Both the position numbers and the translations under genes were made by a program. The notes beneath the pieces were generated by a model. The model saw only the letters and a list, made by a program, of their open reading frames with translations. It searched no databases and was not told the DNA's origin. This document shows, in pieces, positions 36,254 to 44,552 of a stretch of 64,000 nt of DNA. Source of the DNA: Spirilliplanes yamanashiensis (GTDB lineage Bacteria > Actinomycetota > Actinomycetes > Mycobacteriales > Micromonosporaceae); contig NZ_BOOY01000002.1 of the NCBI RefSeq assembly GCF_016863475.1, forward strand, positions 89,428 through 153,427, read 5' to 3'. Every line of letters starts with the position of its first letter. Position 1 is the stretch's first letter.

Positions 36254-37006
36254 TCAGTAGTGCTCGTCCTCGTCGGGGTCGAGGACCGCCCACACCACCT
36301 TGCCGCCGCGGAACGCCCACGTGCCCCACCGCACCGCCACCGAGTCGATGAGCAGCAGGCCCCGCCCGCCGTACGCGGTGGGCGACACCGGCCCCCGGAA
36401 CTCCGGGACCGTCGGGCTGGTGTCCTGCACGGCCACCAGCAGGTGCCCGTCGGAGCGGGCCAGCCGGACCGTCATCGCGGTGTGCGCGTGCGCCACCACG
36501 TTGTTGACCATCTCGGTGACGACGATGCACGCCGAGCCGGCCGCCCCGGGCAGCTCCCAGCGCAGGCACGCCTCGGTGACCAGCTCGCGGGCCCGCCGCG
36601 CGGCGCCCATGATCGGCTCCAGGCCCGTCGACAGCTGCGCCATCGGCGGGTACGTCCCCAGCGCGTCGAGCGCCGACTCCACCGTCGGCAGCACCGGCAG
36701 CCCCGTGGGCTGCCACTGCGCGGCGAGCGCGGGGCGCGCGCACATCACCAGCCGGCTCGCCGGCCAGTCCGCCGAGTCGACGACCAGCCGGGTGACGGCC
36801 GCCAGCGCCTCCGGGTCGGTGACCTCCAGGTCGGAGACGTCGAGGACCAGGGCGGGCGGCTGGTCGGCCAGCGGCGTGCGCAGCGCGGAACTGACCTCGG
36901 CGACCGTGCCGCCGTCGAGCACCCCGAACAGCCGCACAACCGGGAACGGTTGTCCGGTCTCCATCCGGTGGCGGACCTCGGTCGGCATGATCGCTCCATT
37001 GTGCAT
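36254..37006 (-). CDS. STAS domain fused to RsbW-like anti-sigma ATPase
   Basis: About 250 residues. The first half is a STAS-like domain (FPVVRLFGVLDGGTVAEVSSAL; LVLDVSDLEVTDPEALAAV), with Pro at the usual phospho-serine place (D-P-E). The second half is an RsbW-type HATPase: N-box CIVVTEMVNNVVAHAHT, AVQDTSP, and GGRGLLLIDSVAVRWG. It probably binds the adjacent sigma factor. Two starts have good sites: ATG 37006 (GGAG, 6 bases) and ATG 36988 (GGAG, 5 bases). Stops of this gene and the sigma gene abut with no base between. Confidence 0.88.
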   Translation of the reverse strand: MHNGAIMPTEVRHRMETGQPFPVVRLFGVLDGGTVAEVSSALRTPLADQPPALVLDVSDLEVTDPEALAAVTRLVVDSADWPASRLVMCARPALAAQWQPTGLPVLPTVESALDALGTYPPMAQLSTGLEPIMGAARRARELVTEACLRWELPGAAGSACIVVTEMVNNVVAHAHTAMTVRLARSDGHLLVAVQDTSPTVPEFRGPVSPTAYGGRGLLLIDSVAVRWGTWAFRGGKVVWAVLDPDEDEHY

Positions 37007-37045
37007 GTCAGACTCCACGGCGGCATTTCGGCTGCACGGGCGGCG

Positions 37046-38029
37046 TCAGCCGCGCTGCCGGACGCGCCGGCGGGCGAGTGCGGCAGCGGCGCCGGCGGCC
37101 ACCCCGACGGCCGCGGTGGTCCGCAACGGGTGCCGGCGGGCGCCCCAGCGCCCGTTCGGCTCCGCCTGCGCGCGCGGCTCGAACAGGTTGCCCGACGACA
37201 CCGGCGCGGTGCCCCGGCGGAACTGGGCGCGGGCGGCGTACGCGCCGAGCACCCGCTCCGTGACGCCCGGCAGCAGCCGCCAGGAGGCGCCGAGCAGGGC
37301 GGCCGCGCGGCCCGCGTAGACCTCCCGCCGCGGGTGCGTCAGCAGCCGGGCGATCGCGCGCGCCACCAGCTCCGGCGGGTAGACCGGGGGCGGCGGGCGC
37401 AGGGCCCGGCCCGTGTGGTTCGCGGCGGTGCGGAAGAACGGGGTGTCGATCGTGGCGGGCAGCACCGTGCACACCGACACCTCGCGGTGGCCGCTCACCC
37501 GCAGCTCCTGGCGGACCGTGTCGGACAGCCCGCGCACGCCGTGCTTCGCCGCGTTGTACGCCGCCTGGTAGGGCATGGTCACCTCGGCCAGCGCGGACGC
37601 GTTGTTGATCAGCACGCCGCCGCCACCGGCGATCAGGTGCGGGATGGCGGCCTGCACCCCGTAGGCGGTGCCGAGCAGGTTGACCTCGACCACCCGGCGG
37701 AACTCCTCAGCCGGCACCTGGTCGGTCAGCCCGTACACGGACACGGCCGCGTTGTTCACCCACGCGTCGACGTGCCCGAACTCGGCCGCCGCCCGGGCCG
37801 CCAGGTTCTGCATCTGGTCCGGGTCCGCCACGTCCGTGGGCACCGCGAGGGCGCGCCCGCCGAGGCGCCGGCAGTCGTCGGCGACCGTCTGCAGGGCGTC
37901 GGCGCCCCGGGCCGCCAGGACGACCGTCGCGCCGCGGGCGGCCAGCTCGTGCGCGGTCGCCGAGCCGATGCCGCTCGACGCGCCGGTGATCACGACGACG
38001 GCCTCGTGCAGGGGGCGCTGGAGTGGCAT
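37046..38029 (-). CDS. short-chain dehydrogenase/reductase (SDR)
   Basis: A 327-residue classical SDR: GASSGIG (NAD(P)-binding, about 18-24), WVNNAAVSVYG, NNASALAEV (catalytic Ser region), and YNAAKHG (Tyr-x3-Lys). The C-terminal 70 residues include GAYAARAQFRRG and a hydrophobic stretch TTAAVGVAAGAAAALARRRV that may anchor it to the membrane. Substrate unknown. A SigB-type promoter lies directly upstream. Start MPLQRPLHEAVV at ATG 38029 without a clear ribosome-binding site, as expected if the mRNA is leaderless-like. Confidence 0.9.
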   Translation of the reverse strand: MPLQRPLHEAVVVITGASSGIGSATAHELAARGATVVLAARGADALQTVADDCRRLGGRALAVPTDVADPDQMQNLAARAAAEFGHVDAWVNNAAVSVYGLTDQVPAEEFRRVVEVNLLGTAYGVQAAIPHLIAGGGGVLINNASALAEVTMPYQAAYNAAKHGVRGLSDTVRQELRVSGHREVSVCTVLPATIDTPFFRTAANHTGRALRPPPPVYPPELVARAIARLLTHPRREVYAGRAAALLGASWRLLPGVTERVLGAYAARAQFRRGTAPVSSGNLFEPRAQAEPNGRWGARRHPLRTTAAVGVAAGAAAALARRRVRQRG

Positions 38030-38038
38030 GGCGGGTAG

Positions 38039-38063
38039 GTACCCCGGAACCGCGTCCTCATAC
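38039..38063 (-). promoter_or_regulatory. candidate SigB/SigF-type promoter of SDR gene
   Basis: Minus strand GTAT (38063-38060), 15 bases, GGGTAC (38044-38039), nine bases before ATG 38029. Fits GNNT-N14-16-GGGTAC. Confidence 0.55.
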
Positions 38064-38157
38064 CGCCGGGGCAGGTTTCGACGCACGGGCAGTGCGGGGA
38101 ACTCCTGCGGGGGATCGACGCGTCGGCGATGCTGGGGCGACGCGATCGATGAAAAGA

Positions 38158-38183
38158 GTTTTGCCCACCCGTGTGCCGGATAC
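38158..38183 (+). promoter_or_regulatory. weaker SigB-like promoter before glycosyltransferase
   Basis: GTTT, 16 bases, GGATAC on the plus strand, one base from GGGTAC in the -10. It lies 41 bases before ATG 38225. Confidence 0.35.
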
Positions 38184-38224
38184 CCGCAACGGAGGCAACT
38201 CCCATCAATGCCCGGAGGTCAATC

Positions 38225-39382
38225 ATGCGGGTCGGTCTCGTGTGCCCCCACGCCAGCCCCGGCGAGCCCAGGCTGGCGCCGGTGCCGGAGACGCACGAAC
38301 ACGTGACCCGGGTGGCGACCGAGCTGTCGGTCCGCGGGCACGACGTGCGGCTCTACGAGCCGGAGGGCAACGCCTCCGGCGGCAGCTTCACCGTCGAGCG
38401 GGTGCCCGTCGAGGCGCCGTCCGCCGCCCCGGTCAGCCGCCTCACCAGCCACGTCGCGTCGTTCGGCCGCTGGCTCGCCGACCGGTGGACCCGCGAGTGG
38501 CGTCCCGACGTGGTGCACGGCCACTTCTGGGTCGGCGGCCTGGCCGCGGCCACCGCCGTGCGCAGCACCAGCATCCCGGTCGTGCAGACGTTCCACTCGC
38601 TGGCCGCCGAGCAGCGCCGCCACCTGGGCAGCGCGTACGCGGGCCCCGGCGAGCGCGCCACGCTCGAGCGGGCCCTCGGGCGCGCCGTCGACCAGGCCGT
38701 CGCCTACAGCGGCGACGAGGCCGACGAGCTGACCCGGATGGGCCTGCCCCGCGCCAACGTCACCGTCGTGCCGCCCGGCGTCGACACCGAGCTGTTCCAC
38801 CCCGAGGGCGACGCCCAGCCCCGGGCGGGCCGGCCCCGCATCCTCGCGGTCGGCCTCGACGCCGGCCACGGCCAGGACGACGTCATCCGCGCCCTGCGCC
38901 TGGTCGCCGACGCCGAGCTGGTCGTCGTGGGCCGCGGCGCCCGGCACGCCGAGGCGCGCCGCCTGCAGGAGCTGGCGGCCTCCGTCGGCCTGGGCGACCG
39001 GGTGCGCATCGTCGACGGCGTCGCCGAGCACGAGCTGCCCGCCTGGTACCGCTCCGCCGACGTGGTGGCCTGCGCGCCCGCCCACTCCGGCGCCGCCCGG
39101 GTCGCCCTGGAGGCCATGGCGTGCGCGGTGCCCGTCGTCGGGTACGCCGTCGGGCCGACCGGCGAGTGCGTCGTCGACAAGGTCACCGGCCGCCTCGTCA
39201 CCCCGGGCGACGTGCGCGAGCTGGGCAACGGCCTGCGCCGGCTCACCACGGACGGCACCGAGCGGTTCGCGTACGCCAACGCGGCCGTCGACCGGGTGCG
39301 GGTGCGCTACACCTGGGAGCGCACCGCGGCCGGCCTGGAGCGGGTGTACGAGCGGGCGGTCGACAGCCGCCGCGCCGCGTAG
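38225..39382 (+). CDS. GT4-type glycosyltransferase
   Basis: A 385-residue two-Rossmann glycosyltransferase: N-terminal VGLVCPHASPGEPRLAPVPETHEHVTRVATELSVRGHDV, then PDVVHGHFWVGG, VTVVPPGVDTELFHP, and in the C-terminal half the donor-binding ARVALEAMACAVPVVGYAVGPTGECVVDKVTGRLV (E-x7-E region of GT4). Transfers a sugar from a nucleotide donor to an unknown acceptor, cytoplasmic or at the membrane. GGAGG lies 7 bases before ATG 38225. Confidence 0.92.
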   Translation: MRVGLVCPHASPGEPRLAPVPETHEHVTRVATELSVRGHDVRLYEPEGNASGGSFTVERVPVEAPSAAPVSRLTSHVASFGRWLADRWTREWRPDVVHGHFWVGGLAAATAVRSTSIPVVQTFHSLAAEQRRHLGSAYAGPGERATLERALGRAVDQAVAYSGDEADELTRMGLPRANVTVVPPGVDTELFHPEGDAQPRAGRPRILAVGLDAGHGQDDVIRALRLVADAELVVVGRGARHAEARRLQELAASVGLGDRVRIVDGVAEHELPAWYRSADVVACAPAHSGAARVALEAMACAVPVVGYAVGPTGECVVDKVTGRLVTPGDVRELGNGLRRLTTDGTERFAYANAAVDRVRVRYTWERTAAGLERVYERAVDSRRAA

Positions 39383-39392
39383 CGCCGGCGGC

Positions 39393-40379
39393 TCAGCGGC
39401 GCGCCGGGCTGGGGTACGCGGCCGTGCTGCCCCGCGCGTGCCGCACGCCGTCCTTGGCCGCCTTGTCCTTGCCGGGGCCCTTGCCGGGGTCCTTGCCGGC
39501 GCCCTTGCCCGGGCCGCCCGGCGCCGGTGGGTCCTGGTGGGCCATGGCGTGGTGGTGCTGCGGTTCGGCGTAGCGGGTCATGCCGATGACGGCCGCCAGC
39601 GTGGCGAGGAAGCCGACGGCGGCCAGCCACTCGCGGCCCGGCCAGATGCGGTCGCCGAGCAGCAGCAGCCCGACGATGGCCGCCGGGACGGCCCCGGCCG
39701 CGTCCATGGCGGCGACCGCCGCCGTGGTGGAGCCGCGCTGCATGGCCAGCCCGAGCAGGAGCTGGCCCACCAGCGAGTGCACGATCAGCAGGTAGAGCAG
39801 GGGGTCGGCGACGAACGCGCCGAACGTGTGGGCGCCGGCGAGCGGGCGCGCGGCGATGGCGGCGGCCGAGAAGGCGCAGCCGGCCAGCGAGCCGAGCACC
39901 ACGGAGCCGAGGGCGCCGTGCAGGCGGACGGCGAAGAAGCCCGCCACGGCCACCAGGACGGCCGCGCCGAGCAGCACGCACACCCCGACGAAGCCGAGCG
40001 GCTGGGCCGGGGCCGGGCGCGCCGACACGACCAGCGCCGCGACGCCGCCGCACAGCAGGCCGAGCAGGGCCACCTCGGCCAGCGGCAGGCGCCACTTGAG
40101 GATGAGGACGCCGAGCAGGGCGGTGACGCCCAGGCCGGCCGCCACGGACGCCTGCACGAGGAACAGCGGCAGGTCGCGTCTGGCCAGGAAGGCGAGCACG
40201 AAGCCGAGGACCTGGCAACTGAGCCCGATGAGGTACGTCCGGTGGCCGGCGAGGCGCAGCAGCAGCCCCGGGTCGAACGTGTGGTGCACGGTCGTGCGCG
40301 TGGCCGCTACCGACTGCAACAGGTTGGCGACGCCGTACGCGGCGATCATCGCCGCGAGGAAGAACCAACCACTGGACAC
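39393..40379 (-). CDS. EamA/DMT-family transporter-like membrane protein
   Basis: About 328 residues with ten membrane segments arranged as two EamA-like halves (first WFFLAAMIAAYGVANLLQSV, later GLLLLGDRIWPGREWLAAVGFLATLAAVIGM). The C-terminal tail of about 50 residues is soluble and has an unusual GKGAGKDPGKGPGKDKAAKDG lysine/glycine repeat. Substrate unknown. GTG 40379 taken as start because the membrane helices begin there; upstream frame encodes an unrelated basic stretch. Confidence 0.85.
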   Translation of the reverse strand: MSSGWFFLAAMIAAYGVANLLQSVAATRTTVHHTFDPGLLLRLAGHRTYLIGLSCQVLGFVLAFLARRDLPLFLVQASVAAGLGVTALLGVLILKWRLPLAEVALLGLLCGGVAALVVSARPAPAQPLGFVGVCVLLGAAVLVAVAGFFAVRLHGALGSVVLGSLAGCAFSAAAIAARPLAGAHTFGAFVADPLLYLLIVHSLVGQLLLGLAMQRGSTTAAVAAMDAAGAVPAAIVGLLLLGDRIWPGREWLAAVGFLATLAAVIGMTRYAEPQHHHAMAHQDPPAPGGPGKGAGKDPGKGPGKDKAAKDGVRHARGSTAAYPSPARR

Positions 40380-40440
40380 CCGCCGAGGATAGACGAGTGC
40401 GGGCGCTCGCGCGTGCGCTCCAGGAGTGACAGCGAACCGG

Positions 40441-41253
40441 TCAGTAACGATCACTCACGGCTACGCCGAGCCGGGCGGTGATCTCCGGGTGCAGCTTGCC
40501 GTTGGTGCCGATGGCGCTGCCGCCGGTCGGTCCGGTGCGGCCCGCGAGGTCGGTGAAAGTGCCTCCGGCCTCGGTGACGATGGGGATCAGGGCGGCCACG
40601 TCCCACAGCGAGAGCTCGGGTTCGACCATGACGTCGACGGCCCCCTCGGCGAGCAGCATGTAGCCGTAGAAGTCGCCGTAGGCGCGGCTGCGCCACGAGC
40701 CGCGCATGATGTCGAGGACCGCGTCGAGTTTCCCGATCTCCTCCCAACCGGTGAGGCTGGAGTAGCAGAAGCTGGCGTCGGCGAGGGTGGCGACGCCGGA
40801 GACGGACAGCCGGGTGGCGGCGCTCTGGTGGCGCCCGGCGTACGCGCCGAGGCCGGTGCCGGCCCACCACCGGCGGCCGAGGGCGGGGGCGCTGACGAGG
40901 CCCACCACGACGTCGTCGCCGTCCATGAGCGCGATCAGGGTGGCCCAGATGGGCACGCCGCGGACGAAGTTCTTGGTGCCGTCGATCGGGTCGACGATCC
41001 ACCGGCGGCTGGTGCGGCCCGCGGCCGCGTCCGTGGCGCCGAACTCCTCGCCGATGACGGCGTCGCGCGGCCGGGCGCGCGCGAGCGTGGCCCGGATCGC
41101 CTTCTCGACGGCGGTGTCGGCGTCGGAGACCGGGGTCAGGTCGGGCTTGCTGTCGACCTTCAGGTCGAGCGCCCGGAACCGGGCCGTCGAGATCTTGTCC
41201 GCGGTGTCGGCGAGCAGGTGGGCGAGGGCGAGGTCGTCGGCGTATCCGGCCAT
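40441..41253 (-). CDS. hisN: histidinol-phosphatase, inositol-monophosphatase family
   Basis: A 270-residue IMPase-fold phosphatase. Metal and catalytic motifs: GEEFGAT (Glu), WIVDPIDGTKNFVRGVPIWATLIAL (DPIDGT) and PELSLWDVAALIPIVTEAGGTF. The length and local context (after rsgA and aroA, as in other actinobacteria) favour HisN, which dephosphorylates histidinol-phosphate; other IMPase substrates remain possible. ATG 41253 begins MAGYADDLALAH. It starts 10 bases after the rsgA stop, and is likely in an aroA-rsgA-hisN operon. Confidence 0.88.
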   Translation of the reverse strand: MAGYADDLALAHLLADTADKISTARFRALDLKVDSKPDLTPVSDADTAVEKAIRATLARARPRDAVIGEEFGATDAAAGRTSRRWIVDPIDGTKNFVRGVPIWATLIALMDGDDVVVGLVSAPALGRRWWAGTGLGAYAGRHQSAATRLSVSGVATLADASFCYSSLTGWEEIGKLDAVLDIMRGSWRSRAYGDFYGYMLLAEGAVDVMVEPELSLWDVAALIPIVTEAGGTFTDLAGRTGPTGGSAIGTNGKLHPEITARLGVAVSDRY

Positions 41254-41263
41254 GTCCGGCAAC

Positions 41264-42277
41264 CTACTCGATCTCGCCCGCCCGGGACGCGAGCAGCCGC
41301 CGGTACGAGGCGAGCCGCCGCGGGTCCGCGTTGCCCTGCGCGACCCAGGCGTCCAGGGCGCAGTCGGCCTCGGCGGGGGTGTGCTCGCAGTTCGGCGGGC
41401 AGTCGACGGTGCCCTCGACGAGGTCGCCGAAGCCGTGCAGCAGATCGTCGGCGCTGACGTGGGCGAGCCCGAAGCTGCGGATGCCGGGGGTGTCGATAAT
41501 CCAGCCGGCGCCGCCCGGCAGGCGCAGCGCGACGGCGCTGGTCGAGGTGTGCCGGCCCTTGCCGACGGCGCTGACCACGCCGACGGCCCGGAACGCGTCC
41601 GGCACCAGGCGGTTCACCAGCGTGGACTTGCCGACGCCGGAGTGGCCCACCATCACCGACACCCGGCCGGCGAGGGCGGCGCGCACCTCGGTGAGGTCGC
41701 TGTCGGGCCGGCACAGCACGTACGGCAGGTCCAGCTCGGCGTAGTAGCCGAGCACCGCGTCGGGGGTGCCGATGTCGGCCTTGGTGAGGCAGAGCAGCGG
41801 CTCGATGCCGGCGTCGTACGCGGCCACCAGGCAGCGGTCGATGAACCCGGTGCGCGGCGGCGGGTCGGCCAGCGCGGACACGATGACGAGCTGGTCGGCG
41901 TTGGCGACGACGACCCGTTCGAGGCGGCCCTCGGGCGTGGTGTCGTCGTCGTCGGCGGTGCGCCGCAGCACGGCGGTGCGCTCGGCGATGCGCACGATGC
42001 GCGCCAGGGCCCCGGCCGCGCCGGTGGTGTCGCCGACCAGCGCGACCCGGTCGCCGACGACGACGGACTTGCGGCCCAGCTCGCGGGCGCGCATGGCGGT
42101 GACGTCGGCGCCGTCAGTGCCGTCGAGGGCCACGGTGTAGCGGCCGCGGTCGACGGCGAAGACGAAGCCCTCGACCGCGTCGTCGTGGGCGGGCCGGGTG
42201 CGGGTGCGCGGGCGCGTCGAGCGCGACGGCCGGATCCGGACGTCGTCCTCGTCGTACTCGCGCTTCTTCCCCGCCAG
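41264..42277 (-). CDS. rsgA: ribosome-assembly GTPase RsgA (CTG start)
   Basis: About 337 residues. An OB-like N-terminal domain, a circularly permuted GTPase (G4 LLCLTKADIG, G1 GHSGVGKSTLVN, G3 DTPGIRSFG) and a C-terminal zinc finger (DCPPNCEHTPAEADC). It helps 30S maturation. The conserved N-terminus (GKKREYDEDDVRIRP) is encoded upstream of the first ATG/GTG in frame (GTG 42133), so the start should be CTG 42277, which has GGGAG six bases before it. It lies 10 bases after the aroA stop. Confidence 0.92.
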   Translation of the reverse strand: MAGKKREYDEDDVRIRPSRSTRPRTRTRPAHDDAVEGFVFAVDRGRYTVALDGTDGADVTAMRARELGRKSVVVGDRVALVGDTTGAAGALARIVRIAERTAVLRRTADDDDTTPEGRLERVVVANADQLVIVSALADPPPRTGFIDRCLVAAYDAGIEPLLCLTKADIGTPDAVLGYYAELDLPYVLCRPDSDLTEVRAALAGRVSVMVGHSGVGKSTLVNRLVPDAFRAVGVVSAVGKGRHTSTSAVALRLPGGAGWIIDTPGIRSFGLAHVSADDLLHGFGDLVEGTVDCPPNCEHTPAEADCALDAWVAQGNADPRRLASYRRLLASRAGEIE

Positions 42278-42287
42278 GGTGTGCTCC

Positions 42288-43574
42288 CTACTCCGGGCCG
42301 TCGGCCACCATGCTCGACCATAGTGCCGGGAACTCCGGCAGTGTCTTCGAGGTGCACGCCACGTCGCTGAGCTCGACGCCGGGCACGGCCAGGCCGACGA
42401 CCGCGGCGGCGTGCGCCATCCGGTGGTCGTCGTAGGTGGCGAACGTGGTGCCGGTCAGCGGGCGCGGGGTGATGCGCAGCCCGTCGTGGTCCTCGGTGAC
42501 GCCGGCGCCGAGCGCGGACAGCTCCTTGGCGAGCGCGGCGATCCGGTCGGTCTCGTGGGCGCGGATGTGCGCGACGCCCCAGAACCGCGACGGCGTCCGG
42601 GCGAGGGCGGCCAGCGCGGCCAGCACGGGGGTCAGCTCGCCGACCTCGGACAGGTCGGCCTCGACGCCGCGCAGCTCGCCGGTGCCGGTGACGGTGAGCC
42701 CGTCGGCGCCCACGGCGACCGTGCCGCCGAACGCGGTGAGCAGCTCGCGCAGCTTCTCGACCGGCTGCCAGCTGGACCGCGGCCACCCGGTCAGCGTGAC
42801 GGTGCCGCCGGTGACCAGCGCGGCGGCGAAGAACGGGGCGGCGCCGGACAGGTCCGGCTCGATGTCCCAGCCGCGGCCGGACAGCCGGCCCGGCTCGACG
42901 GTCCACACGTCGGGGGTGGCGTCGTCGACGGCGGCGCCCGCGGCGCGCAGCATGTGGGTGGTCATCCGCAGGTGCGGCGCGGACGGCACGGGCGGGCCCT
43001 GGTGCCGCACGGTGACGCCGCGGTCGAACCGGGCGGCGGCCAGCAGCAGGCCGGAGACGAGCTGGCTGGACGCGGACGCGTCGATGACGACCTCGCCGCC
43101 GCCCACCCGGCCGGCGCCGTGCACGGTCAGCGGCAGGCCGTCGGCGGCCGAGGCGTCGATGCGCACGCCGAGGTCGCGCAGGGCGCGCACGAGGGGGCCC
43201 ATCGGCCGGGTGCGCGCGTGCGGGTCGCCGTCGAACGTGACCGGCCCGTCGGCGAGGCCCGCGACCGGCGGCACGAAGCGCATGATCGTGCCGGCCAGCC
43301 CGACGTCGACGGTGGCCGGCGCCGTGAACGGGGCGGGGCGCACGAGCCACCGCTCGTCGTCGGCGGTGGACACGCCGACCCCGAGGGCCCGCAGCGCCCC
43401 GGCCATCAGCTCGGTGTCGCGGGCGCGCAGCGGCCGGTTGACGGTCGACGGGCCGGCGCCGAGCGCCCCGAGCACGAGGGCGCGGGCGGTCATCGACTTG
43501 GAGCCGGGCAGCCGCACGGAGGTCGCGACCGGGCCGCGCGCGACGGGGGCGGTCCAGGGCAGGGGATTCGGCAC
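42288..43574 (-). CDS. aroA: 3-phosphoshikimate 1-carboxyvinyltransferase (EPSP synthase)
   Basis: A 428-residue shikimate-pathway enzyme. Motifs: LPGSKSMTARALVLGAL (substrate loop), LAGTIMRFVPPVAGL, RPMGPLVRALRDLG, DASASSQLVSGLLLAA, and EVGELTPVLAALAALA then ETDRIAALAKELSALGA and YDDHRMAHAAAVVGL. GTG start giving MPNPLPW. First gene of the aroA-rsgA-hisN run. Divergent from the SRAP gene. Confidence 0.96.
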   Translation of the reverse strand: MPNPLPWTAPVARGPVATSVRLPGSKSMTARALVLGALGAGPSTVNRPLRARDTELMAGALRALGVGVSTADDERWLVRPAPFTAPATVDVGLAGTIMRFVPPVAGLADGPVTFDGDPHARTRPMGPLVRALRDLGVRIDASAADGLPLTVHGAGRVGGGEVVIDASASSQLVSGLLLAAARFDRGVTVRHQGPPVPSAPHLRMTTHMLRAAGAAVDDATPDVWTVEPGRLSGRGWDIEPDLSGAAPFFAAALVTGGTVTLTGWPRSSWQPVEKLRELLTAFGGTVAVGADGLTVTGTGELRGVEADLSEVGELTPVLAALAALARTPSRFWGVAHIRAHETDRIAALAKELSALGAGVTEDHDGLRITPRPLTGTTFATYDDHRMAHAAAVVGLAVPGVELSDVACTSKTLPEFPALWSSMVADGPE

Positions 43575-43659
43575 CCCGACAGTCTGCCGGTCCCCGGCCG
43601 GGCGCGGACGCGCGTGTGGGGGACACCACGCGCGCGTCTTCCGGCGTAACCTGGCCGCC

Positions 43660-44349
43660 ATGTGCGGGCGGTACGCGACGGCGCGGAGCAACGCGGACCT
43701 GTCCGCGTTCTTCGACGCGTACGACGACACGCCCGCCGAGCTGGCGCCCAGCTGGAACGTGGCGCCGACCGACCCGGTGCCGGTGGTGCGGTTCTCGCGC
43801 AGCCGGGAGCGCCGGGTGGTGAGCCTGGCCCGCTGGGGGCTGGTGCCGCCCTGGGCGCCCGACCTGCGCGGCGGCGCCCGCATGATCAACGCCAGGTCGG
43901 AGACGGTGGCCACGTCGCCGGCGTTCGCCCCGTCCTTCGCCCGGCGTCGCTGCCTGGTCCCGGCCGACGGCTGGTTCGAGTGGGTCCGGGGCGCGGGCGG
44001 CAAGCAGGCGTACTACATGACCCCGGAGCACGGCGCCCCGCTGGCGTTCGCCGGCCTGTGGACGGCGTGGGGACCGGAGCCGGTGCTGACGTGCAGCGTG
44101 CTCACCGCACCGGCGCGCGGACCGCTCGCCGCCGTGCACGACCGGATGCCGTTGGTGCTGCCGTTCGACCGATGGCAGGAATGGCTGAACGGCCCATCCG
44201 GCGACGTCGATCTGCTGCGGCCGACGCCCGACGAATTGATCGCGGAAATCGACGTCCGGCCGGTCGGCGCGGCGGTCGGCAACGTGCGCAACAACGGCCC
44301 TGAGCTGGTGCTCCCGGCGGCCGTGGCCGAGAGCCCGACCTTGTTCTGA
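43660..44349 (+). CDS. SRAP-domain abasic-site DNA protein (YedK/HMCES family)
   Basis: A 229-residue protein whose second residue is the catalytic Cys (MCGRYATA), which forms a thiazolidine crosslink to abasic sites after Met removal. Other motifs: APSWNVAPTDPVPVV (Asn), GLVPPWAPD, MINARSETVATSPAF, RRCLVPADGWFEW (Glu), and VHDRMPLVL (His). Protects abasic sites in single-stranded DNA. The aroA/SRAP neighbourhood is conserved in actinobacteria. Confidence 0.94.
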   Translation: MCGRYATARSNADLSAFFDAYDDTPAELAPSWNVAPTDPVPVVRFSRSRERRVVSLARWGLVPPWAPDLRGGARMINARSETVATSPAFAPSFARRRCLVPADGWFEWVRGAGGKQAYYMTPEHGAPLAFAGLWTAWGPEPVLTCSVLTAPARGPLAAVHDRMPLVLPFDRWQEWLNGPSGDVDLLRPTPDELIAEIDVRPVGAAVGNVRNNGPELVLPAAVAESPTLF

Positions 44350-44552
44350 CCTTGAGTAAACCTTGAGGATTGCGGTATCGCGCATTCCGAATGTCCGGTT
44401 CGCGCATTCCTATCGGTAAACTTTCTTGAGAGATTGATAAGGCCCTTGCCCTCGCGCTCCGACCTCCGGTAGAAATCCCGGCGCCGGCAACACGACGCTC
44501 TGCACGGGGCGAGCGTCCGACCTTTGCCGGTCCCACGGGGGAGGTGGGTTCA
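44350..44552 (+). promoter_or_regulatory. regulatory region of WhiB-like gene with direct repeats
   Basis: About 200 bases without a gene and less GC-rich than the surroundings. TCGCGCATTCC occurs twice (44378-44388 and 44400-44410), 22 bases apart, and ACCTTGAG twice (44349-44356, 44360-44367). They are likely regulator sites before the Wbl gene. Confidence 0.5.
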
